This document shows positions 1 through 6,421 of a stretch of DNA of 7,383 bases, one piece after another. Made by a program: the position numbers and the translations under genes. This DNA comes from Oscillospiraceae bacterium (lineage in GTDB: Bacteria > Bacillota > Clostridia > Oscillospirales > Acutalibacteraceae). Within the stretch, counting starts at the first letter, position 1; each line of letters starts with the position of its first letter. The stretch covers positions 1 through 7,383 of the forward strand of contig JAISRF010000062.1 of NCBI GenBank assembly GCA_031273775.1, given 5' to 3'. The notes under the pieces are model-generated. The model was not told where the DNA came from, searched no databases, and worked only from the letters and a program-made list of their open reading frames with translations.

Positions 1-344
1 TCCGCATTATGAGCGAGCCGAAAAACTCCATCCTGCGGCAGTATCAGGCACTTCTGGAAATGGATAAAGTCACACTGGAATTTGACGAGGAATCGAAAAA
101 CGCCATTGCCCAAAAAGCGATTTTGCGGAAAACTGGCGCGCGGGGTCTGCGGTCTATTGTAGAGGAACTGCTGCAGGGCATCATGTTCGAAATCCCCAGT
201 GATTACACTGTGGAAAAAATTATCATCACGCGGGATTGCATTGAGGACGGAGCCAAGCCCGCGGTAATAAAAAATCCCAACCGCAAACCGATTAAACTGA
301 AAATTCCGGCAAAAGCAAAACAAGCGGCAAACGCGACGGCATGA
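1..344 (+). CDS. clpX: ATP-dependent Clp protease ATP-binding subunit ClpX, C-terminal fragment (5' end outside window)
   Basis: ClpX is the AAA+ unfoldase that recognises, unfolds and feeds substrates to the ClpP peptidase in the cytoplasm. Only its last ~114 codons are here. The frame is open back to the window edge (codons begin at base 3), and the residues before the first visible Met (Arg-Ile) fit the ClpX pattern 'RILTEPKNA', here RIMSEPKNS, so the ATG at base 9 is internal. The small AAA+ subdomain is recognisable from EPKNSILRQYQALLEMD, the FDEES...AIAQKAI helix and the sensor-2 motif GARGLR (bases 135-152), whose arginine contacts bound nucleotide in this family. The chain ends in a Lys/Ala-rich tail (KAKQAANATA), a variable region in ClpX. 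The TGA stop overlaps the start of the glycerate kinase gene (ATGA), so the two are probably co-translated. The identification is secure; the ATPase core and zinc-binding domain lie outside the window. Confidence 0.95.
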   Translation, partial: RIMSEPKNSILRQYQALLEMDKVTLEFDEESKNAIAQKAILRKTGARGLRSIVEELLQGIMFEIPSDYTVEKIIITRDCIEDGAKPAVIKNPNRKPIKLKIPAKAKQAANATA

Positions 345-1483
345 AGAAATTTATTACCGCCTTTGATTCTTTCAAAGGTACTATGAGCGCCGTTGACGCT
401 TGTGAACAGGCGTCCGGCGGTATCCGGGCGGTGTTCCCGCAGGCTCAAGTGGTCACGGTTCCGATCGCGGACGGCGGCGAGGGTACGGCGGACGCGTTCC
501 GCCACTGCCTGCCGGGTGAAGAAATCCTTGAAATCGTCACAAGCGCGGTGTTTGCGCCGATTCACGCCCGGTACACGGTCATGAAGGACGGCAAAGCAAT
601 CATAGAGGTTGCGTCTGCGGCGGGGCTACCGCAAGCCGTGGCTTCCGGCATCCCGCTTAATCCCATGAATACCACTACATATGGCGTTGGAGAGTTAATC
701 CGCGGCTCCCTTAAACACGGTTGTCGGGAGCTCATTCTCGGGCTCGGCGGTAGCGCGACCAACGATGGCGGCGTCGGCATTTTGTCGGCGCTGGGCGCGC
801 GTTTTTTTGATGGTTCGGGCAAAAAGATTCGACCCACAGGCGGCGGATTGGAAAAGTTGGCGCGCATTGATCTTTCCGGGCTGGATCCGCGGCTTAAGGA
901 GTGTAAAATCACGCTGGCGTGTGACGTGGACAATCCGCTTTGCGGGCCGGAAGGCGCCTCTGCGGTGTTCGGGCCGCAAAAGGGCGCGACGCCCGAACAG
1001 GTAAAAGCGCTGGACGAAAACCTTTTGCGCTTTGCCGGCTTGATTGAAGCCGCCGGGGGGCGCGACGTTTTAAGCCTAAAAGGCGGCGGCGCGGCGGGTG
1101 GCATTGCGGCGGGGCTTTTCGGATTTTTGGACGTGGAGTTAAAATCCGGCATTGACCTGCTGTTTGAAACCATCGGATTTGAAACACTCTTGCGGGGCGC
1201 GGATTTGGTCTTTACAGGCGAAGGAAAAATGGATTTGCAGAGCGCGCGGGGCAAAGCGCCCGCGGGCGTGGGCAAATGGGCAAAGGCCGCCGGCGTACCT
1301 GTGGTGGCGGTAGTCGGCGACGTGGGGGACGGTTACGAAGCTATTTTGGATTTCGGTGTGAAAGCGGTGTTCAGCATCAACCATTTGGCAAAACCCTACC
1401 CGGAAATCAAGGCGCGCGCTTATCAGGACTTGAAAGACACGGTGGAGAATATTTGCCGTTTGTTGGCGGCCGAAGGTTTTTAG
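341..1483 (+). CDS. glxK: Glycerate 2-kinase (GlxK/GarK family)
   Basis: Predicted cytoplasmic kinase that phosphorylates D-glycerate with ATP, feeding glycerate from sugar-acid, glyoxylate or serine breakdown into lower glycolysis; family members give 2-phosphoglycerate. The 380-residue length is normal for the family. Visible signatures are DSFKG (9-13), the ADGGEGT loop (43-49), TTYGVGELI (112-120), the glycine-rich GLGGSATNDGG (134-144), ACDVDNPLCGPEGAS (193-207), GGGAAGGIAAGL (248-259) and FTGEGKMDLQSARGK (291-305). These run in the usual order with no gap or frameshift. No signal peptide or membrane segment is seen. The ATG overlaps the clpX stop by four bases and no clear Shine-Dalgarno precedes it, which suggests translational coupling. 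Residue 8 is Phe where many homologues have Pro (APDSFKG), an apparently tolerated change. The family call is strong; the exact position phosphorylated and the physiological source of glycerate are inferred. Confidence 0.95.
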   Translation: MKKFITAFDSFKGTMSAVDACEQASGGIRAVFPQAQVVTVPIADGGEGTADAFRHCLPGEEILEIVTSAVFAPIHARYTVMKDGKAIIEVASAAGLPQAVASGIPLNPMNTTTYGVGELIRGSLKHGCRELILGLGGSATNDGGVGILSALGARFFDGSGKKIRPTGGGLEKLARIDLSGLDPRLKECKITLACDVDNPLCGPEGASAVFGPQKGATPEQVKALDENLLRFAGLIEAAGGRDVLSLKGGGAAGGIAAGLFGFLDVELKSGIDLLFETIGFETLLRGADLVFTGEGKMDLQSARGKAPAGVGKWAKAAGVPVVAVVGDVGDGYEAILDFGVKAVFSINHLAKPYPEIKARAYQDLKDTVENICRLLAAEGF

Positions 1484-1511
1484 AACCTGTATTCACAGCC
1501 GTCTCATCTCC
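1484..1511. other. 28 bp convergent intergenic junction
   Basis: This spacer lies between the TAG stop of glycerate kinase and the TGA stop of the minus-strand phosphatase gene. I see no GC-rich stem followed by a T-run on either strand here or just inside the gene ends. Either the two transcripts run into each other or termination is Rho-dependent or occurs inside the neighbouring coding region. Confidence 0.6.
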
Positions 1512-2654
1512 TCAATAATATTTTTCCAGCACCAATTTTCCTTTTTGCCGAAGCCTATCGGCAATCAGCCTGACGATCGTTCGCCGTACCCGCACCCCCA
1601 CTTGCTTAAACAGCAGGGATTCATGTGCGTCGTTCGCGGCGTTGCCGATCATCAAGCGAATTACGTCCGCTTCCCGTAGCATCACGCAAAACCGCTCGAC
1701 CGCCGAATTTTCCACAAACAATTCCTGCGGTTCGTCCAAAATGTTATACACCTGGCTGAGCATGATCGCGCCTTCCGTAACCAGATCAATCCCCTCAATC
1801 GCGTATTCCGGCGGCGCCCCCAAACCTTTGTTCAGTTTGAGCATTTCCACTTTTTCGCCAAGCACCCGCGCGACAATATCCGTGGTGGTTGACCCACAAA
1901 TAACCTTCAACCCGGCGGCGCTCATAAAATCCCGCACACAGCTTTTGTCCTCCGACGGCTTAGCGGGCGGCCCGGTCAGCACGGTCAGCTCCCTCGCCTC
2001 CCGGCAATGCACTAGGGCAAGGGTGGTGTCGTCTTCGTGCCGTCCGGCGCAAAGATCGGCGCACATATCAACAATTTTTCGCGGCAGTTCGTGAATATCT
2101 TCCTGTGTGGCGCGCGAGCGGTTGATAAAACCCGCCACGCCTTCGATGCCGATGCCCATGCCGCGACCGTAGCCCAGCCCCGCCTGCGTCACACCATCGG
2201 AAGACAAAAGCAGCGTGTTGCCGGAATACAGTGTGCCGGTCACTTCGCCGATCACTTCGTAGCCCGCCGTGTAAAAGCGCGGTTTGAGTACGCTGGCCGT
2301 ACCGTTTTGCAGAAGAATCGCTTCAGGCGCTTCATAGGTATATACCGCAAACTGCCCGTCCGGTAAAATAAGCGCCGCCGAAAACGCGGAAAAAGGAATA
2401 TCCTCTTTCCGCGCACGGTGCATGGAAGCGGCCACCGTTTCACAGGCGGCGCGAAGGGACATCCCGGTACGCGCCAGCTCCATCAAACGCTCGGCGCAGG
2501 CGATTGCGGCGATGTTTGCGTACACGCCTGAGCCGATGCCATCGCACAGCACAAAGGTCGTTCCGCCGGCTGTCCGCTCACACAAAGTCCAATCACCGCA
2601 AACCAGATAATCGGTTTTCTTTTCCTGGCAAACCATATCTTCGTAAAAATTCAT
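1512..2654 (-). CDS. SpoIIE-type PP2C serine phosphatase with extra C-terminal domain, hydrogenase-linked
   Basis: Predicted soluble Mn/Mg-dependent protein phosphatase of the SpoIIE branch of the PP2C family; it would remove phosphate from Ser/Thr of an unknown partner. Residues ~1-220 form the catalytic domain: CDGIGSG (37-43) matches the DGMGSG metal-binding motif, SSDGVTQAG (151-159) the second Asp motif, and EDDTTLALV (207-215) the terminal metal-binding Asp pair. Residues ~230-380 are an added region containing CGSTTTDIVARVLG (253-266) and EGIDLVTEGA (277-286), followed by a basic helical C-terminus; I cannot assign its function. No membrane segment or signal peptide is seen. The ATG overlaps the TGA of the upstream sensory hydrogenase gene (ATGA), with only a weak G-rich Shine-Dalgarno, so coupling is likely. 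Phosphatases beside PAS-containing [FeFe] hydrogenases are a known arrangement in Clostridia. The protein is probably the output of the H2/redox sensor; the substrate is unknown. Confidence 0.88.
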   Translation of the reverse strand: MNFYEDMVCQEKKTDYLVCGDWTLCERTAGGTTFVLCDGIGSGVYANIAAIACAERLMELARTGMSLRAACETVAASMHRARKEDIPFSAFSAALILPDGQFAVYTYEAPEAILLQNGTASVLKPRFYTAGYEVIGEVTGTLYSGNTLLLSSDGVTQAGLGYGRGMGIGIEGVAGFINRSRATQEDIHELPRKIVDMCADLCAGRHEDDTTLALVHCREARELTVLTGPPAKPSEDKSCVRDFMSAAGLKVICGSTTTDIVARVLGEKVEMLKLNKGLGAPPEYAIEGIDLVTEGAIMLSQVYNILDEPQELFVENSAVERFCVMLREADVIRLMIGNAANDAHESLLFKQVGVRVRRTIVRLIADRLRQKGKLVLEKYY

Positions 2655-4348
2655 GACTGCGCCCCCGGATCTTGCTCATAAAGCGCGATCAGTCGCTTGG
2701 CGATTTCCTCGCTTTGGGCGGTACTTTTGCCCAGATAATGCGCCATTTCTTGCGCGAAACGCACCTGATGCTCCAAAAATTCGCGGGCGTGAAGCAGGGT
2801 CTGCGCCTTGATGGTATCAAGTTGCCCCTCATCATATTTAATTTTGGAGATATCGGAATATATGCCAACATACTGTCCCTCGTCCCGCAGGGCGTAAAGA
2901 ATCTCGTGGTATCGGATTCCGTATTTGCTTTGGATGGATTCAGCGCTGTCCGTTTCGCCGGTCAGCATCCGTTCATACCCCTCGGCGTTGACCAGATAAG
3001 AGATGCGTCGACCCAAAATTCCGTTGTTGCACATAAACATTTTTTGAAACGCCGGGTTCATCTGAATCATGCACAGCTCGCTGTTGAGCACTACAATGCC
3101 GTTAGGCGTGGTTTCGATCACACGGTCGGTGCGTTGCTGGGCGAGTCGGCGCATATACGGCATACACATTTCCGGCTCCGCCATGCCACGCGCCACGGCA
3201 ACGGCGTTTTCCCGGCAGGTACGGTAGCCGCAAGCCCCGCAATTGAGCTGAAACGCAGGATCAACTTTGCCCGTGCGCTCCAAAATTATGTTGATTTGGC
3301 TTTCGGTCACCTCTTCCTGGGTTCGGGTTTCATCCGAGAAAACCGCCTGAAAAACAATCTTCGCTTTCGCTTTCGCGGCATCCGGGGATTTTTTCTCATC
3401 CGCGTAGGCAATCACGCCGCTTCTGCGTTCGAACAGGTTTTGGTCGCCGGCAAAAGCCGGGCCTCCGATACAGCCGCCCTTACAAAACAGCGGCTCAATG
3501 TATCGGTACCGCCAGTTTCTTTTCCCGCTTTCGAACAACCCCATCACTTCCTCCGCGCCGCTGAGGTGGAGCACATCGGGATTTGTTCCGTCGCTCAAAA
3601 TGCCTCCGGTTTTGAGCATTCCGCCCTGCAAGGGAAATAAACGGCTGTCACCGATTTCGGCAACCGTATCAAAACCGCTCTCAGAGCAGTTTTCCAAGCG
3701 GATATTTTCGTCCTCCAGCCACGCGGTCAGTTCCGCAAAGGTCAGCACCGCGTCAATGGCGTCGGCGTTTTCGGGGCGGAGCGCCTCCTGCTTTTTGGCG
3801 GCGCACGGCCCGATAAACACCACGGCGCAGCCGGGATAGCGGCTTTTGAGCATCCGACCGTGGGCGACCATGGGCGACACCACCGGAATCAGCGTATCCA
3901 GCATGTCCGGCTTGTATTTTTCGATATAATTGACCACAGCGGGGCAGGCCGTGCATACACAGCCGTTTTCCCGCCCATTAAGGGATTTCTCGGTGATATA
4001 TTTCGCGCCCTCAGCGGTTTCCGCCGCGTGACGGAACCCCAGCCGCCGTAAAGCGGAAGGCAGACGCCCGGTCAACTTCCCGTTCCATAGCCCGGCAAAG
4101 GAGGGCGCGATGCTTGCCGCCACGGTTCTGCCGGCGCGCACCATCACCTTGACTTCATCCAGACTGGACTGTATCGTTTTTGCCCTCTGAGGACATTCCC
4201 GCACACAGGTGCCGCATTTGATGCACCGCGCGTCCTCAATCTGCGCCTGCCCGCCGCTGACACGGATGGCCTTGACGGGGCAGGCGCGCACACAGCGGTA
4301 GCAATCCTGACAGTTGGCGGTAACGGTATAGATGGTGTTTTGCCGCAA
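2651..4348 (-). CDS. hydS: HydS-like sensory [FeFe] hydrogenase with C-terminal PAS domain
   Basis: Putative H2/redox sensor of 565 residues, cytoplasmic. Order of domains: two ferredoxin-type [4Fe-4S] sites (C13/C16/C19/C23 and C42/C45/C48/C52); the H-cluster domain; an RnfB-like FeS domain with CX2CX4CX16C spacing (C370, C373, C378, C395); a PAS domain (~405-515); and a helical tail. H-cluster ligands are C135 (in TACP), C182 (in GPCAAKK) and C289/C293 (in FCKGGCIGG). Catalytic enzymes have TSCCP and MPC; here the first cysteine, the proton relay, is Ala134, and the Met before Pro-Cys is Gly180. Similar losses are known in sensory group C enzymes such as Thermotoga HydS. The start is TTG: AAGGAGGG sits 6 bases upstream and the ferredoxin domain begins right after it, leaving no room for a later start. 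The gene overlaps the phosphatase by four bases and follows hydA after 79 bp. The sensory role is inferred from residues and context. Confidence 0.9.
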   Translation of the reverse strand: MRQNTIYTVTANCQDCYRCVRACPVKAIRVSGGQAQIEDARCIKCGTCVRECPQRAKTIQSSLDEVKVMVRAGRTVAASIAPSFAGLWNGKLTGRLPSALRRLGFRHAAETAEGAKYITEKSLNGRENGCVCTACPAVVNYIEKYKPDMLDTLIPVVSPMVAHGRMLKSRYPGCAVVFIGPCAAKKQEALRPENADAIDAVLTFAELTAWLEDENIRLENCSESGFDTVAEIGDSRLFPLQGGMLKTGGILSDGTNPDVLHLSGAEEVMGLFESGKRNWRYRYIEPLFCKGGCIGGPAFAGDQNLFERRSGVIAYADEKKSPDAAKAKAKIVFQAVFSDETRTQEEVTESQINIILERTGKVDPAFQLNCGACGYRTCRENAVAVARGMAEPEMCMPYMRRLAQQRTDRVIETTPNGIVVLNSELCMIQMNPAFQKMFMCNNGILGRRISYLVNAEGYERMLTGETDSAESIQSKYGIRYHEILYALRDEGQYVGIYSDISKIKYDEGQLDTIKAQTLLHAREFLEHQVRFAQEMAHYLGKSTAQSEEIAKRLIALYEQDPGAQS

Positions 4349-4354
4349 GGGAAG

Positions 4355-4362
4355 CCCTCCTT
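4355..4362 (-). promoter_or_regulatory. Strong ribosome binding site fixing the TTG start of hydS
   Basis: Minus-strand AAGGAGGG, six bases before the TTG at 4348-4346. It is a near-perfect complement to the 16S rRNA 3' end and decides in favour of a TTG initiation codon; no ATG or GTG lies at a suitable distance. Confidence 0.85.
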
Positions 4363-4368
4363 AGTGAC

Positions 4369-4391
4369 TTATTGGCGTTCTATGCCAATAA
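4369..4391. repeat. Perfect 8-7-8 inverted repeat in the hydS leader (possible operator)
   Basis: TTATTGGC, a 7-base spacer, then GCCAATAA: both arms match exactly. It ends six bases before the hydS Shine-Dalgarno. On the minus strand the T-run precedes the stem, so this is not a terminator for the hydrogenase transcript. It could be an operator for a dimeric regulator over or just after a promoter, or an RNA stem in front of the ribosome binding site. The half-site does not look like the Rex, CcpA or Fur consensus known to me, so no regulator is named. Confidence 0.5.
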
Positions 4392-4410
4392 AAAACAATA
4401 ATTCTCAATT

Positions 4411-4426
4411 GCGCTCCGCAGAGCGC
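4411..4426 (-). other. GC-rich hairpin just after the hydA stop
   Basis: Perfect 6 bp stem GCGCTC/GAGCGC with a 4-base loop, beginning one base after the TAA stop of hydA on the minus strand. It is followed by AT-rich sequence, but the T-run (six T, near 4391-4396) starts about 15 bases after the stem rather than directly. That is a poor fit to an intrinsic terminator. It may be a weak terminator or attenuator, or a stem that protects or sets the 3' end of the hydBA message so that hydBA and hydS levels differ. Confidence 0.4.
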
Positions 4427-4427
4427 G

Positions 4428-6416
4428 TTAGTCTGTCATGAGGGCTTTTTCAATTTCTGCCACGGCGATTGCCAGTGTGCAATGCTCGATCGTTTTCCCG
4501 CCGATAGACACCACCGGGCCTTTTTTGCACTGCTTGCCGCAGAAGGACGCGGTAAATTCGGTTTGCTCCTCCAGTCCCTTTTCACGGATATAGGCCATGA
4601 GTTGCGTGTAAAGGGTTTGCGCTCCGCGGATAAAGCAACTGGTGCCAAAGCAGATGTTGAGGGACAGCTTGCGCTCGCCGCCGGCTTGACTCAGCACAAT
4701 ATCGTCCTGCGTGATGCGCCGCCGGTTTTCATAGCCCGTGTGGAACAGCGTGTGCGCTTTTTCCGCGTTAAGGCTTTCATGATAGATTTGCTGGAGATAA
4801 GGATTTTCGGAGGATACGTGGAATTGCAGCATCCGGTCGTTGTCGAACAGTCCCTTTGTCCGTCCGGGCAGCGCCGACGTGTCCGCCGTCACCGGCTGGC
4901 CGCCGCCGTTGACACAGCCGCCGCAGCAGGCCATAACCTCGACTAAATCGAATCGCTCCTCTTCGCCGCGGATTTTGTCAATCAGCCGCCTTGCGTTGGC
5001 CAACCCGCTGACAACGGCAAGGCGCAGGATTTTCCCGCCGATTTCAATCTCGCCGATTTTTGTGCCGTCCTGCCCGCGAAATTGCTTAAACTCCCGCGCC
5101 GAACCCTTTTGCAGGGTGTCCGCGGCAAAACGCAACACCGCCTCACTCACCCCGCCGGAGGAGCCGAAAATCACGCTCGCGCCGGTGGCAAAGCCAAAAG
5201 GCATATCGAAAGAACCCAGTTCCAGATTGTTAAAATCAATGCCGCTTTCTTTAATCATCAGCGAAAGCTCTTTGGTGGTTATTACATAATCCACATCCGG
5301 ATTGCCTTCGGTTTTGTACTCCTCCCGGTTCGCCTCAAACTTTTTGGCCGTGCAGGGCATGATGGAAACCACGGTTAAATCTTCGCGGGCGATGTTTAAA
5401 TCCTTGCACAACTGATCCTTGCACAGCGCGCCGAACATTTGCTGGGGAGAGCGGCAGGTGGAGAGGTTAGAAAGCATATCGGGATAATACTGCTCGGCAA
5501 ATTTCACCCAGGCAGGGCAGCAGGAGGTAAACAGGGGCAACCTCTCACCTTTTTCGTACCGCGCCAAAAATTCCCGACCCTCTTCGATCACGGTGAAATC
5601 CGCGCCGAAGCAGGTATCATATACCCGGTCAAAGCCCATGCGCCGCAAAGCGGAGATGATCTGCCCGATGGTGGTCGTGCCGGGCTTGTGTCCGAAATAT
5701 TCGCCAAGCGCCACCCGTACCGCCGGGGCAATCTGCACCACCACGGTTTTGCTTTTATCGTAGATCGCGTCCCACACGCCGCTGATTTGATATTTTGGGG
5801 TCAGCGCCCCCACCGGGCAGACCTTGACACACTGCCCACAGCCCACACACTCAATTTCACCGATCCCTTTGTTAAAGCAGGTGACCACCCGCGCGTTGGA
5901 GCCACGGTAAGCAAAATCCAGCGCCCCAACCGACTGAATTTCACTGCAAACCCGCACACAGTCACCGCAGAGAATACATTTGCCGGGGTCGCGCAGAATC
6001 GCGTCCGAGGATAAATCCACCGGCAAAGCGGTGTTCATCTGCTTGAAGCGCACCTTTTCCACACCCAGTTGCTTGGCGATCATCTGCAAGCGGCAGTCCC
6101 CGCTTTTGGGACAGGTGGTACAGTTTTGGTCGTGGCTGGCCAGCATCAGCTCAATAATCATCTTGCGCATACCGCGGATTTGTTTGGTATTGGTGTGAAT
6201 GACCATGCCGTCCTCCGCTTTGGTGGAGCAGGCGGGGACAATGCCGCGTCCTTCCACCTCCACCATGCACATACGGCAAGCGCCGTATACGCTGATTTCG
6301 GAATGATAGCAAAAAGTGGGCAGTTCAATGTTTGCCTTGCGGATCAGCTCTAACAGATTGCGTTCCCGTTCAATCGGGATCACCACATGATCGATAACCG
6401 CGGTTGAATTTTTCAT
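4428..6416 (-). CDS. hydA: NAD(H)-linked [FeFe] hydrogenase catalytic subunit HydA
   Basis: Catalytic subunit of a probable HydABC-type electron-bifurcating hydrogenase making or using H2 with NADH and ferredoxin. From ATG at 6416 (662 residues): [2Fe-2S] domain (C36, C47, C50, C63); His-ligated cluster (H95, C99, C102, C108); two [4Fe-4S] sites (C147/150/153/157, C190/193/196/200); H-cluster domain with TSCCPAW (297-303), MPCTAKK (353-359) and MACCGGCVNGGGQP (495-508); C-terminal thioredoxin-like [2Fe-2S] domain (C589, C594, C626, C630). Ligands are C300, C355, C497 and C501. E279, E282, C299 and S319 of the proton path are present, with numbering matching Clostridium pasteurianum CpI by my count. 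The frame is open to 6473 and an ATG at 6425 overlaps the hydB stop, but GAAAGG abuts that ATG and is nine bases from the one at 6416, so I chose 6416. The MACCGGC loop has Cys where Pro is common. Confidence 0.95.
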   Translation of the reverse strand: MKNSTAVIDHVVIPIERERNLLELIRKANIELPTFCYHSEISVYGACRMCMVEVEGRGIVPACSTKAEDGMVIHTNTKQIRGMRKMIIELMLASHDQNCTTCPKSGDCRLQMIAKQLGVEKVRFKQMNTALPVDLSSDAILRDPGKCILCGDCVRVCSEIQSVGALDFAYRGSNARVVTCFNKGIGEIECVGCGQCVKVCPVGALTPKYQISGVWDAIYDKSKTVVVQIAPAVRVALGEYFGHKPGTTTIGQIISALRRMGFDRVYDTCFGADFTVIEEGREFLARYEKGERLPLFTSCCPAWVKFAEQYYPDMLSNLSTCRSPQQMFGALCKDQLCKDLNIAREDLTVVSIMPCTAKKFEANREEYKTEGNPDVDYVITTKELSLMIKESGIDFNNLELGSFDMPFGFATGASVIFGSSGGVSEAVLRFAADTLQKGSAREFKQFRGQDGTKIGEIEIGGKILRLAVVSGLANARRLIDKIRGEEERFDLVEVMACCGGCVNGGGQPVTADTSALPGRTKGLFDNDRMLQFHVSSENPYLQQIYHESLNAEKAHTLFHTGYENRRRITQDDIVLSQAGGERKLSLNICFGTSCFIRGAQTLYTQLMAYIREKGLEEQTEFTASFCGKQCKKGPVVSIGGKTIEHCTLAIAVAEIEKALMTD

Positions 6417-6421
6417 TGCAC

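Noticed and set aside
562..1275. 237-codon minus-strand open frame antisense to glycerate kinase
   Set aside because: Its Pro/Ser/Arg-rich translation is typical of a shadow frame, and the plus-strand kinase has every family motif.
2672..3640. 322-codon plus-strand open frame antisense to the hydS-like gene
   Set aside because: It lies fully inside a well-supported gene with intact Fe-S, H-cluster and PAS motifs on the other strand, and its translation shows no recognisable domain; GC-rich coding sequence commonly leaves such open antisense frames.
4369..4391. Rex operator controlling the hydrogenase genes
   Set aside because: Rex often regulates clostridial hydrogenases, but this palindrome (TTATTGGC-N7-GCCAATAA) does not resemble the TTGTTAA-N4-TTAACAA type site, so no regulator was named.
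5439..6014. 191-codon plus-strand open frame antisense to hydA
   Set aside because: The opposite strand encodes the H-cluster and ferredoxin motifs without interruption; the translation is His/Gly-rich with no domain.
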